Below are positions 12,696-26,000 of a stretch of DNA of 64,000 bases, one piece after another (positions within the stretch are counted from its first letter, which is position 1; every line of letters begins with the position of its first letter). The notes beneath the pieces are model-generated. The model worked only from the letters and a program-made list of their open reading frames with translations. It did not search any database and was not told where the DNA came from. The stretch comes from Circinella umbellata (taxonomy: Eukaryota; Mucoromycota; Mucoromycetes; Mucorales; Lichtheimiaceae): contig JAIWNF010000006.1 of NCBI GenBank assembly GCA_025093555.1, forward strand, positions 1-64,000, read 5' to 3'. The position numbers and the translations under genes are program-made.

Positions 12696-13074
12696 TCAAG
12701 TCGTACAACATTCCTTGATGCCACAACAAAGACATATTGCGGCTAAACTATAAATTAAATTTTGTTAGTAAATCAGTAAATCTAACCAATGATAACATGC
12801 AACATGTAACATATATGTAGATATATATATATATTATTTACCATCCCCAACAACAAGCATCCTTTGTTCTTGAAGGTGTATCTCGTACAATAACTGTTTG
12901 TGGTGCTGGGGTCATTTCGTAATATACATGAGGAGTTGTAGGATGTTGTTTTCTACCCCAAGGTTCCAATTGTACTTGAGTTGGACTTGATGGTGCCCAT
13001 TGCTCTGGCAAGGAATTACGCTTATTAGTAGTATTGTTGTTGGTATGACCGTTACTTTTATTACTGCTGTTCAT
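12696..13074 (-). CDS. Small CYSTM (cysteine-rich tail membrane) protein
   Basis: Two exons (13074-12842 and 12747-12696) join in phase to 94 residues; the second exon is too short to stand out as an ORF. The N-terminal part is Asn/Ser/Pro-rich and polar. The spliced C-terminus reads KDACCWGCLAAICLCCGIKE followed by CCTT, the Cys-rich hydrophobic tail that defines the CYSTM module. Such proteins are thought to associate with membranes and are linked to stress tolerance in fungi and plants; that role is inference here. A 5' leader intron (donor near 13157, acceptor near 13092) is plausible. Without splicing the protein would end CCWGW and lose the motif, which supports the intron. Confidence 0.75.
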
Positions 13075-13253
13075 AAACAAAGGGAAAGGATTCCTAACCC
13101 ACCCATTCAAAAAAGAAAAAGAAAAAGAAAGGGGAAAGAAATAGAGAGAAAAAATAACCTGCACTACATATACATAGATTCTGCAAGTGAAATTGACGAA
13201 TAAAAATTAATTTTAGGAACGAGTGTGCTTCTTTTTTAAACGGATGTGATTTT

Positions 13254-13279
13254 ACAGTGCCTTCACTCCCAAAGTTCGT
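13254..13279 (+). repeat. Left terminal inverted repeat of the MULE-like element
   Basis: The 26 bases contain CACTCCCAAAGTTCGT. The reverse complement at 16808-16833 matches 24 of 26 positions. Confidence 0.6.
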
Positions 13280-13299
13280 TTTGTGTTAGCTCAAATTTC

Positions 13300-13490
13300 G
13301 CTTTGCTTCTATTTGAACCAAAGTTTCTTGTTTGCATCAAGCTATTTTTGCTTTTTTGCTTCTCGAGCTACACGAGCAAAATGTTACTCTTGACTAAACA
13401 GTTGTCAAGAATACAAAAAGTCTCTCAAATCAAACTTTAGGAAAAATAACTTGATGCAAACAAGAAGCAAAGCTAACGAGAAACTCGGAT
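13300..13490. repeat. Imperfect foldback just inside the left TIR
   Basis: The arm at 13329-13351 (CTTGTTTGCATCAAGCTATT and following T residues) is repeated in inverse orientation at 13442-13464 with 22 of 23 matches. Flanking GCTTTGCTTC/GAAGCAAAGC segments extend the foldback, interrupted by about 16 extra bases in the left arm. It could be subterminal structure of the MULE or an independent foldback insertion. Confidence 0.6.
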
Positions 13491-13599
13491 CTATTGAGAA
13501 TGTGAACATATGACTACTTGCTCTTTTATACTATTTGTTTCTGTTACTATCATATTACCATGTCCAACTTCATTAACAATGCTGTCTGTCTCTTACATG

Positions 13600-14953
13600 A
13601 GCGCACCACGTCTGCACCTGCATCAATTTGCTACTGAACACCCTGCCGAATTTGAGATTTTACGTTCTTAATATGAAAGATTAATTAAAATGAGATAACC
13701 CGTGTAAGATGCAAGTTTACTGATAAAACTAGTGGGGTTTATGCTAAGGAAAGAAATACTGCTTTAATTTTAAACTATGGACCTCATCAGCATCCTGTTT
13801 TACCAGCACGCAAATAAACAGACTAAACTAGAGTGGTAAAAATGGGTAGCCTTCTTAAAACCTTATCGTTTGTCCAGATACGCGGTTATTGGACAGTAAT
13901 TACAATAACATTATTGTAAGCCATAGTAGAATTATGATATTGACAACCATCGTGAAGCACTTTGTATGACAACAATGAACTACATCAACCAATAGCCCAC
14001 CTAGGAATGGAAAAGGTCATCTCGCATGTGGCTGCACATCGCAAATTGTTATTCGATCGACAGACAATGCTCCTGGTATGGTTTACATTAAATGTTACTG
14101 GAGGCATGAAGGTCATCACCCAAACAGTATCGGGAATTTACAATCTGCACCAGCATCGAGAGAAATAAAAGACCTGATCCAAGAGATAGTAGAAAAGGGT
14201 TTGACCTGGAAAAACGTTAAAAATATGATTCGCCTAAATAAAGATCGGCTACGTACGTAGAACAAATTCTTTCTGACGACTTTACAAACATACCTCATGT
14301 TTTACGTATTACCTATCAAGAGATATTATGCTATGATGGGGGTTATGAAAAAGAGATTTTAATGGTCACCACAATTTAATGAAAGTCCTCGTATTAAGGG
14401 CGATCGCATTGTACAGAACAATGACCATTGTTCATCAAAAAATCCATCCACTTCCTAGGAGGGCATGTTTTTTTTTTGCTTTTATGCCTTTGGCAATTAA
14501 TGGTAAGAGATAAATATAAAAATACAGAAGGCTGATTATATCGGCTATGTGTTGATTCTGTTGGCCATTCTATTTATGAGCTCTGTCAATGGAAGAACTG
14601 TTTGTCTTGACTCGACCGATCATACTTTTGTTGATGGAACATGAAGGTAAATGGGTTATGTCTGCTTTACAAACATATTTACAAACATATTTCGATATAA
14701 AGTATTTACCCAAAAGAGAAGAATGGTACAATGCTTGGCATCAGGTGATATAAATTGTTTTTAAAGTAGTGCAAAAGTAGTGCTTAAAAGTTTACATTAT
14801 ATTATAATTAGTATCCAGGTCATATTAATACGAATAACTACGTCGAAGCATGGCACCGTGCCCTGAAAAAAGCTTACCTTGGAAAACTCAAGAGATAGCG
14901 TGCAGGTGTATTAGTAAATATCCTTTGGGATAACGTATTAAATGACATCATCA
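13600..14953 (+). pseudogene. MULE-type transposase remnant
   Basis: Pieces of a transposase are readable in order across changing frames. First is CKFTDKTSGVYAKERNTALI near 13700. Next is a zinc-finger-like VYIKCYWRHEGHHPNS near 14080, in WRKY/GCM1 or FLYWCH style. A helical linker (EIVEKGLTWKNVKNMIRLNK) follows, then DDFTNIPHVLRITYQEIYYA near 14280. After a likely intron ending near 14810 comes HINTNNYVEAWHRALKKAYL, the segment around the last catalytic acidic residue in fungal MULEs. Stops and frame changes occur throughout. The sequence stops where the nested TIR element begins at 14955. Confidence 0.65.
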
Positions 14954-14954
14954 G

Positions 14955-16656
14955 AAAAACTGCCCACCATCATTTTTTTTACCATGGAGGGCCTTGGAGA
15001 GCCGTGGAGGGCACCAAAGGCCTGACGCAGTTAACTCCCCCCCTTCGTACGGTCCCAAAGGATTTGGTCCCTTTCAATGGCTCCAAAATTTTATAAGAAG
15101 CCAAAAAGGGAATGAGCACTTCATTAGGCACGATCATTGGACAGTGATTGTTCACTCATTGACACTTAAAATATACATTTGTCTTTTCGTTCATTCAGTT
15201 ATCATTTATTTGAACTTCAAACATACGTTTGTCTTTTGATCCGATCAGTAAGCAATGATTACTTATTCATTGATACGTAAAATATAATAAAATCTGTACT
15301 GGTATGTTTACTCATGTGATCATTTAGATATGACTTAATCTTTATTTTTTCAAAAAGAAATAGTACTACTATACTACTAACTACTTGTAATAAAATTATA
15401 TACTTCTCATCATCGTCATTATTCTTTGACAAGGGTGCGAGGGAAAACTGCAAATCAACTATTATTTCACATCTTCTTTTTCAACTGAGTGAAACCATAA
15501 GCGTTTCTGGTTTCCGGATTCATAACTATTACCCATGATAAAAGAAAATTACAAGAAGCTCCAACAAGAACAAAAAAATGGAACAAAGAAAGAATTTATT
15601 GAAAAGCTCAATTTTTTTTTGGTTTTGTAATCATCTTACTTCCGATGCTGCATATTTGTTATTACCGTAAGTCTGAAAGAAGAATTTACGCCCGCAACGC
15701 CTGTATTTTTGTTACTATCAAGAAATTTTTTACTATTTCATAGTAACACATGTTTTCTTTTGAATGATTATTTTGTTTATTTAGGAGGTCCGGCATCAAG
15801 AGATAGATTTGGACTGCTATGGAGACCATAATCCACCATCCACTTTTTTGTTCTCGCTTTACTATGAAAAATTGATATAGCTGAGTAATTTTTAAGTAGA
15901 AGAGAGTACTTTTTTTTTTGTTTTCCTTGACATCTATAAGTAAATACGATCTTTTATTCCATCTCCATATCGCACATGCATGTATCATCTTTGGGGTTAA
16001 TGTTTGTGATGATGTTCATCTAAATAAACAAGGTACTCTCTTGTATTCAAAGTAAATCAAGAACAAGTGGATACAGAACATATGTATGTATACCACATTT
16101 TCCAAAAAAAAACCTCGAATTTACGTGCCATCCACGTTATACCTACTGATAGTTTTCTATCATGGACTTTTTATTTGCAGATATTCTTGTACAAAATATA
16201 CTATTCATATACTGTATTTGTTGATTTTTTCATCACTCATTCGTCTATTATATTCAAGCGATGTCTTTTCTCTCCCTTCAATGGTCAAATATTACTATCA
16301 TTTTTTATAAATAGTCTTTCATCAAATTAAATAATAGCCGTTTTGCTTTTTAAGATATCCAAAGAACTAATCTTAGGCCTTTATAACGTTTTGGGTACGT
16401 AAAAAAAGAACACGTTTATGATCAAAACAAATATTATAATAATTGATTTCTTTTTAGTCATAGAAAGATGTCAATTACAATCGATGTCAGTTTAAGGATG
16501 TGAAATGCAAAAATGGCGATGACTGGTGTGTTTGGCTCTTGTATCCCATCCAGGGCAAATATGACAGATTACGCCCCTGGTTGGCATCAAATGGAACTGC
16601 ACATCTCAAATGGTTTGGGAAGCCAAACTCCGGTGGGCAGTTTTCGTGATGATTAT
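14955..16656. mobile_element. TIR DNA element, copy 1 (about 1.7 kb)
   Basis: The ends form an inverted repeat: AAAAACTGCCCACC at 14955-14968 and GGTGGGCAGTTTTC at 16632-16645. The same sequence occurs again at 33539-35656, with matching start, internal blocks and end, which defines both boundaries. No intact ORF is present. Shared internal landmarks include a CATCATCGTCATTATT block near 15410 and a segment near 16500-16640 that can be read as protein in more than one frame. Relative to copy 2 it lacks about 1 kb in the middle. It appears to interrupt the MULE relic. Confidence 0.7.
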
Positions 16657-16807
16657 GGAAGAACATGTACAGACAAACAAGGCCGAGAAACGTCCAATAA
16701 CCAGCAACCAAGGTGAATTAGCACGTTGTAATGCTGCTACATAGTTTAAATTTTAATTTTTTAATAAATAAAAGGCTGAGAACATAACTAATCTCATTTG
16801 TAGATTT

Positions 16808-16833
16808 ACGAACTTTGGGAGTGGAGGCATTGT
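16808..16833 (-). repeat. Right terminal inverted repeat of the MULE-like element
   Basis: Inverse copy of 13254-13279 (24 of 26 matches), containing ACGAACTTTGGGAGTG. Confidence 0.6.
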
Positions 16834-18560
16834 ACTTTCAAATAGCCAAAACAATTTGTAGCTCGTGCCGAGAACCGTAACCGTACTCGTACTCGTATTC
16901 GTTCCGGTCTCTCACACCAGTCATAATAGAATTTCAGCAAGTTGTCAACAATAAATCTATGAAATGAACTGTTGGCTATTGTCTTCAGGCATATAAACGT
17001 TTTTAAGTTGAATAAATTCACTTGTTAATATTGTGTATCAAGTCACTTTGCGTTACTATAGAAAATGGTTTAAAAAACTGCAACGATTTACCTCGTTATG
17101 CAGCGTCATGTGATTATTGGGCAGACCATTGTTATATTGTTGACAAAAGTAGTATCAGAGATCATACTGCCAGTAATTGAGATTTGGAGTTAAATTTGAA
17201 TCCATTCGCTGCTTATTGTTTATATCTGACCACCCTAGGTGCATCAATCGACCAAGCTTTAAAAAAAAAAGAAAACGCGACAATTGGAATGTTATATTGT
17301 ATTCTCAAGATGCATACGCAAGAATTCTCGACAAAGACGTAAGTGTATTAGAGGAGTTAAAGAACTTGTGTGATATATGTTACAAACAATACGAAAAGGT
17401 CGTGACTATGAAGAACAGCCTTTATATGTAGACCATTTGAAAGTTTTACATTTATATTAAGTATATGTAAAATAATAATGTTTTCTATCGCAATTTGAGA
17501 AACTTTTCTCTGGAGAAAAGAATTACAAAAAGAATCGCGTACGCAAGTTGAAACTTGTGCACTAGGGAAGAGGAAGTTACTACCGTCACTTAATATCCTC
17601 ATTATCACTCCAGAACAGAAGTGTAATCTATAATATATAAATTTATTTATCTTTAACAGATTTAATCTTAAATCAAATGATATATGTTTCATTATTTCAA
17701 CATGTATTTATTTGTACGTAAAATGTATTTTCTTTAGAATATATAACTTCTACAAAGTCAATCGTATAAAAGATTTATTTTTACTTCAAGATCATTCTTC
17801 TATGTTGGCAGATGACAATCTACCCAGAAGCACAATCAAAGAGTACACTTTACAATCCCTACAATGTAGCATTCAACAAAAAAGAAAATTTGATAAGGTT
17901 ACTAGCGAGAATTACCTTTCCGAGGATCAAGATTTTAATGAATTTATTGAAATAGAAAATGCACATGACGAATCTATGGACTTTTTAGAAATTTTAAAAA
18001 AGAAAGAGCTGAATTGGAAGTTGTTGTTATTAACAACAGGGCATGGAAGGCTCGAACAACAATCACTACCTTCCATCTTTATATTTCAGAATAAAAAGGC
18101 AGTAAGCTCTGTCTGGCGGAAGGAAAGAAGAGGTTTGGTTGGAAGTATAAAAATGGAGAAAGTCTTAGGGCTCAATACTCTCTATATATATATGTAATAA
18201 CTCTCGTCTATCTTATTTCACAATTATTGTTGCATATGTTTTAAAAGGAAAGAAACTGTCAGAAGCGTTTTCTATAGATCATATAAAAAGACAACAAAGA
18301 AATTTATTTGCGTTTGTTTGTGCTTATTAATAGACGTAGCTTGGTCAATTATTATAACGATCTTTCTTCCAAACGGGCTGAAACCAGTGGATCAGAAACT
18401 TTCGCGGCTTATCGCACCATGTTAGGAGTATATCCAATAATGTAGGCTCTCGTTGACAAAGAAGGATCGAAGCCGATGTATACGTTGAAGAATCGGATGG
18501 CTTTTTGGTGGCAAACCTAAAACATGCATTACATGCTTTCATCGAAGTTTACCAAACAGC
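16834..18560 (+). pseudogene. Degenerate coding remnants of unknown family
   Basis: Protein-like segments recur on the plus strand with stops between them: WADHCYIVDKSSIRDHTASN near 17120, NPFAAYCLYLTTLGASIDQA near 17200, AYARILDKDVSVLEELKNLC near 17315, and a longer stretch at 17790-18010 rich in Glu/Asp (SEDQDFNEFIEIENAHDES). A run near 18030 (INNRAWKARTTITTFHLY) lies in another frame. A minus-strand open segment at 18345-18542 is also present. I do not recognise the family. Its location beside two transposons suggests a mobile or captured gene in decay. Confidence 0.35.
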
Positions 18561-19195
18561 ATTTAATTCATTGCCTACGAATGGATAAGCAACTAAAAAT
18601 ACATAGCACCAAAACTGACGATCCACTTTCATGTATTATTAATTGTCCGCCAAAAATTAAATAATCCTCTACATCAAGGATACAACGATTAAAATTCTAT
18701 GATCCGTAGTATGTACGATATTGGCTGAATTAGACGCTCATCAACTCCTAGCCTTCGATAAACAACAAAAGCTGGATGAAAATTCCAGTCAAGCACTATT
18801 AATTTGGACTGTAATACGTGACCATTTCCCGAATACACTCACCTATCAATCAACAACAATTATAAAACCTCTTATCCCCCCCCTTAATTAGCATCCACTA
18901 GCCAGTAGCAAACCTTCGATGTATTTTTGAACCTTCCAAATCCCTCTCAAGTCTCTCTTTCTTTTATTCTATATCCTTTTCCCTGGAACTCAATGGGGTT
19001 TTTATTTTTTTTACATAGGTGTACGAGTTGTCTCAAACAAATATGCCAAACCTGGGGCTGTGTTTAACAAGAGACATCAAATAAAATAACCAAATTTCAC
19101 TGTATTCAACCTCTTTGAAATTTCAAACTCAGGTGCATATCTTGCTGCTATGGCAACGTTACCATGAACTTTCCTTTCAACCTATCGCTATCGAA
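18561..19195. other. Intergenic DNA and 5' flank of the eL33 gene
   Basis: No gene is supported. A T-rich block occurs near 18958-19016. The segment from about 19020 is probably promoter and leader of the ribosomal protein gene, but I cannot name a regulatory site with confidence. Confidence 0.4.
19150..19167 (+). promoter_or_regulatory. Short upstream ORF before eL33
   Basis: ATG GCA ACG TTA CCA TGA encodes five residues and ends 28 bases before the eL33 start codon. A second upstream ATG overlaps its stop. If the leader is not spliced, these would affect translation initiation; an unseen leader intron could remove them. Confidence 0.4.
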
Positions 19196-19741
19196 ATGTC
19201 TGACCGGTAAATGGGAGAGCAATAGAAATATAATTATGGAAACGAATAAATAAATGGATAAATTAGATGGATGGATGGATGAATAAATGGATGGATGAAT
19301 TAACGGATTAAATTATATCTATATATATTACATCAGTTTGTACAGCAAGGGCCGCGTCCTCGGTTTCGAACGTGCTAAGCGCACTCAAAATCCCAATGTC
19401 TCGCTCATCAAACTTGAAGGTGTTCAAACTACCAAGGATGCTCAATTCTACCTTGGCAAGCGTATTGCCTACGTCTATCGTGCTAAGCGTGAAATCAACG
19501 GTTCCAAGATTCGTGTCATTTGGGGCCGCATTTCCCGTGCTCATGGTACCAGTGGCGTTGTCAAGGCTCGTTTCCGCAAGAACTTGCCTGCTAAGACTAT
19601 GGGTGCTAGCGTTCGCGTTGTAAGTATCAGTGGCATTGGCTTCCTATGAAAACGAAAACAAAAAGAATGAGTAAAATATACAAATGTATTAATTAATTCC
19701 TATAAAAAAAATCTTAGATGCTTTATCCTTCCAACATCTAA
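19196..19741 (+). CDS. RPL33: Large-subunit ribosomal protein eL33 (L35a)
   Basis: Three exons (19196-19206, 19337-19619, 19718-19741) give 105 residues, against 107 in yeast. Exon 1 is only 11 nt (ATGTCTGACCG) and exon 3 only 24 nt. The joined start MSDRLYSKGRV and end RVMLYPSNI both fit the family, which fixes the tiny exons. Family hallmarks are [43 protein letters not shown] and [10 protein letters not shown]. It is part of the cytosolic 60S subunit. Codon choice is more C-ending than in neighbouring genes, as expected for a highly expressed protein. Intron 1 holds a tandem microsatellite. Confidence 0.97.
19252..19309. repeat. (TGGA)n-type microsatellite in eL33 intron 1
   Basis: Imperfect tandem repeats of ATGG/TGGA/TGAA units fill the middle of the first intron, interrupted by AATAAATGG. 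Confidence 0.8.
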
Positions 19742-21341
19742 AGTACAGCATATAAACGCATCCCATAATAACGAAAACACAACAGCAACCACAGCAACAG
19801 CAACCACAACAACACACACACATTCTTTTTCGAATAATAATAAAAATACTTGTAAAAGCGAATCTTGTTATTGTATGCTGGTTTATTTTTTTATTTATTT
19901 TGGACCTTAATGAGAGAGGCCATATTATCGAACGTTTGAAATGCTTTTAAATCAGCATATATGGGACAAAAACACACGAAATATATGATTACCAGAACTT
20001 GACACTGAAGACGTTATCTGCGTTATATTTTAAGAGAAAAATGAGTAGTGAGCATATGTGGGTTTTGGCAGTAAATATCAGCTTTTACTAATTCCAAAAT
20101 AGTTGGATTATTTATCATCCATGGACTAAAGGGTGGAAAAAAAGAGGAAGGGATATTCTGGATATATATGGGGGGGGTCTTTTTTGAGGAGGTTAGAGTA
20201 GGATAAATAACACAAGTTCATCTAAGACAAAAGAAAAAGAAAATTGCTTGCTTTACATTTGATAAATAAGTAAAGCGAAAGTATAGATTGATAAATATTC
20301 TGTTGTTCAGTTGCTAGTATTATAACGCGGTTATAATTCGATAATTGACCTTTTTATATAGTACCAGAGGGACAAGCATCACCCTTGGGCTGGTCATGTG
20401 ACAGCATATTGTTATTTATTTTTTGACCTTCAAGTTTTCTACTGAATAATTTGATTGTAACTGGGAAAAGTGAGTACATGGCAAAAAAGCGTGTGTATTT
20501 TCATGCGGGTACAAATCCCTTCTATTGATTGTTATTGTCATAGGGCAAGTAAATTTCCATTTTCATCAACGTCGTATTTTTTCTCCTACATGTGAAATAC
20601 TCCTGTTTTTCTTCTATACATTATACATTACAGCGTTCGATTTATATTGTCTTGTTCTGAAGATATCGCAAGCTTTTTAAAAGCTCTTTTGCGTATCTCT
20701 CTCTTTTATATATGGGGTTATGTACTGTATTTCGAATATGCAAAATATAAAACAAAAGGCCGAACACATAGAATCATGTATATGTTATATTAGCGGAAAA
20801 ATTATTAATAGGAATTAACCAGTTATCGTAGTAGAATATGCGTCGATTTTTCTATCAATGACATCATACTATTACTAACTGCAGTAGAAATAATGAATGT
20901 GGTAGAAAAGAAAAGAGGGTGGCTAATAAAGCCGTGGGATAAAGAGCTCTTTGTCATAGTAAATACTGGACAGTGATTCGATAAAAATAGAGAAGTACGG
21001 AAATGATGAAATAAATAATAGATGATCTATTTCATAAAAGGGGAGTGCGCGGGGGCAACCGAATGGACAGGAATGGAAATAACCACATTATAGGGGATTT
21101 GGCGGTGTATATTGCGGTTTTTATTTCCTCAGATGTTAAAGGGTTATAGTAAAACAAACAAGTTCCATAATAAATTTTGGTTGTAGAAGCAACCGTGGGA
21201 ACAAAAAATTTCCCACGGGTCTCAGTTGTATAAATACAGCTTGTAATTCCATAACATTCTTTAATTTTTCTTTTCTTACTATCATTATACAAGAACAACA
21301 ACAACTCTTCAAATTTCTCTAACTTTAACTACTCAAACATA
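19742..21341. other. 1.6-kb intergenic region before HPPD
   Basis: No gene seen. A CAACAGCAACCACA-type repeat lies in the eL33 3' flank (19781-19822), and a run of eight Gs at 20170-20177. Open frames here are short and lack recognisable protein features. The last few hundred bases are presumably the HPPD promoter and leader; CAACAACAAC before 21306 resembles an unstructured leader. Confidence 0.4.
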
Positions 21342-23000
<1,659 letters not shown>

Positions 23001-26000
23001 GTTTTTTTTGCCATTTTTCTTCTTCATTTATATTCCAAAACTCCAGAACCTAAAGTAGCACCATCATTTATTATATAATTCCATCAAAATTCTTGTAACT
23101 ATTCTCCCTCAAATTTATTTTTCTTTTTCTTTTGTACATTGTACATTTATCATATTTTATTACCATCAAATAAAGCACACTATTTTTGCATATTTATTTG
23201 TTTGCAATCTATGAGGTCATTTTCGTATTTTATCTTTTTCCTCTGTGTGCAACGCTCGTGGGAATTTTTATGTTGAAATTATAACTAGCGCACCAATTAA
23301 AAATACTAAACATTATCCTCTTCGCAATTTTATTTAAAAAGATTAAAAAGTGTCAGTTTAGCATGCTTGGTTTCTTATGCGTTTCATTAAAAAGGCATGA
23401 CATGTGTTATCATCACACATAACGTGGTTTTATATTGGATATTTAACAATGAATCTGTACTACTTATACAAAAGAATTGTGCATTTGAAATGCTTGGAGC
23501 AACTTTAATGGGAAGAAAAGACATTTTCTACTATATGTTATTTATCATGGTGGTATGTTTCTAATTACTGCAGGGTATGTTTTTATAGCAACTGGCTTTT
23601 TTGATGCTCTTTTTGTTCCTTTAAGAGCAACATGACAATAGCCCCAGCAACAAATGTATGTATAGTGTTAATATAAATTTCAAAATAGTATTATTATTTG
23701 GTAAACAGCAAATAATAATTAAAAACGTTGCAACTACGTATATACAACATCATGACGATTATCAAGTACAGAGGGAAGAAAAAAAAATTATTAATACATG
23801 GTATTCTCAAACCATTGCGGATGCTTAAGGTATGCTCAAGCATTTTGTTTCTCGTGGTTGAGAAAGAAAGTTTATAGCGAATTCTTTTTTCAGCTGATAC
23901 TAGTTGTAGCAGTGACCATTTCTCTTTGATTTAGCTTTTAGTTTTGGAGTTATATAACTTTCCAAAGAAGCTCTTTGAACACAATATGTTATCATATGAG
24001 TTTGGACTCTGTTTATTTATCTACGTAGTCAAAATCAAATAATATACAAACCATAAATGCATAAGCTTTTTTGTCATTATTACATCATCCACGCCGAGCA
24101 CCTATAAACATTTAAAAAAGCCGCACACTTGCACCACAACTAACTTCTTCTTGTGTAACTTTTGATTTGTATATTTTTTCTTCTAGAGATACCATGTATT
24201 GATTAAGACGTGAGCAGTTTCTTCAAAACAAAAATATGACATTTGGTAGATACCACTTCGTAGAATGAGCTAATAAAAGTATGGATTTGTTTCTAAGCTT
24301 TTAAAAACATTATTTGAAAAAAAAAGAAAAATATTTACAATATTACCATAATATTTGATATTTTACATCGTCGTTGGGCGCTTGGTCTGTCATATACAAG
24401 ATAAAACCTCTTTTCTCTCCTAAAAGAAAACGTGTGGAGTTTACGATATAAAATATAATAAAACGAAAGTACGTAAAATAAAAAATGTATGTTGCTGCAA
24501 AAATGAAAAGAATGGTTTTGTGTTATTCGAGATATCGTTTTATATTTACGTAGCATACGTTTAGTGCATCATATTTTTATAATCTCTGTCGTCATACTTA
24601 ACTCAAGCTTTATTATGTATTAATAATACGTAGATATCTAAGATAAAAAAAAAGTGGTCAATGGTCAAGGTTTATCTGTTAGTGTAGGTGTGGCATGTAA
24701 GGTCAATGTCGATATAAAACATAGGTACGCGGTTGGTAGAGACGAGATGTTTACTTGTGGCATGTAATTAAAAGAGCAAGTAAAAAAAAGACTCACTTGA
24801 AAGAAACCCTTTCCAAAAAAAAAAAAAAAAGAAAACTTGCATTTTTGGACAAGTACCAAAAGAATTGTATAAAGTTTTAAGAAGTATTCTACTAATGTTA
24901 ACTGTAAAAAAACAAACAACAGAATACTCCTGCCGATATTTTGTGTGCGGTGCTTATGTAGATCCATGTTATGGTAGGAAGCTCCGGAATACAGAAGATC
25001 ACATGGATATTTTTGCATTTCTTGTACGTATGAGCTATATTATGTCTGCTGTGGGTACCATAACGTCTACTGCATATTAAACTGAGATAAAATAAAATAA
25101 AATGTCATGTTTAAGATTATACTCTTACCAGGTAAGATTTTATATTATTGATTTACTGTAATCGTTGGTAAAGAGTTGTTATATTTAGTTGATGCGTAAT
25201 TTGATTTTTCGTCTACGTACGTACTTTAAAAAAGTTTCAGTTATATATAACTATACAACAATCCACTAGTAGAAATTCATAGATAAAGAGTAATAAACAA
25301 AGATAATAATCTTGCTGAGATTAGCAAAGATGATATGAATATCTAGGCGCATAAAATTTTGGTTTTCGAAGGTGCAGTTAATACTCTGGCTTTTCTCACT
25401 CCTGTAGTCATATTCTCTTTTTATTTCTATTTTACTCTTAGTGAGACAAGATCCGCCTAAGTTAATAGCTCGGAATGGTTGTCAGCTCTTTTTCTTTTAT
25501 CTTTATCACGTACTACATCAATTATTACTATCGTGGCGTAATACTCAAGAAGAGTTCTCTTTCGAATTGTTTTTGTGATACTAGTATCCAGTTATGTTTC
25601 CATCGTCTCCTTGTCCATGAAGATTCGACATATAATGTAATTTATGTCTTTCGTAATAATGATAATAATAATAGAAATATAGATGTCATTCTTTTTGTCC
25701 AAGAATTATTTCCTCTCGATTCATCAACTTCTTAGCCCAACTTATACGTACACAGAAAAGTACACATTTCTTTAACGTAAAAGTACTATTACTTTATTAC
25801 TAGGTGTCTTGGTAACAATGTAGCGCGGAAAATGGGTACCTGTATTCCTTAATATGGAAAAAGAAGAGTCGGCAAGTTCAAATGGGGTTTACTATATAAA
25901 TTGATGAGCGAAACATGTACATTAGCTGCTTATTATTTTCCCTCCGTATGTCAGGCTATCTCATTAGATCCTCCTCCGCCAGGTGCAATTACAACGTCCT

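Larger units (their letters stand above)
13254..16833. mobile_element. Degenerate Mutator-like (MULE) element with nested insertion
   Basis: The interval is bounded by 26-bp inverted repeats (13254-13279 and 16808-16833, 24 of 26 matching). The left half holds a broken MULE-type transposase and the right half a different TIR element inserted into it. I could not find a convincing 8-10 bp target-site duplication, so the exact ends remain tentative. Everything coding inside is disrupted and the element looks dead. Confidence 0.5.

Noticed and set aside
16480..16735. Coding exon at the right end of TIR copy 1
   Set aside because: All three plus frames and one minus frame are open for long stretches, and copy 2 carries stops at the same place, so no frame can be preferred.
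13240..16850. Target-site duplication flanking the MULE-like inverted repeats
   Set aside because: The 8-10 bases outside the two repeats do not match, so the element's exact ends are left tentative.
24665..25735. Open frames in the region upstream of TUP1
   Set aside because: Low-complexity, hydrophobic or Cys-poor translations with no motif, splice support or convincing start.
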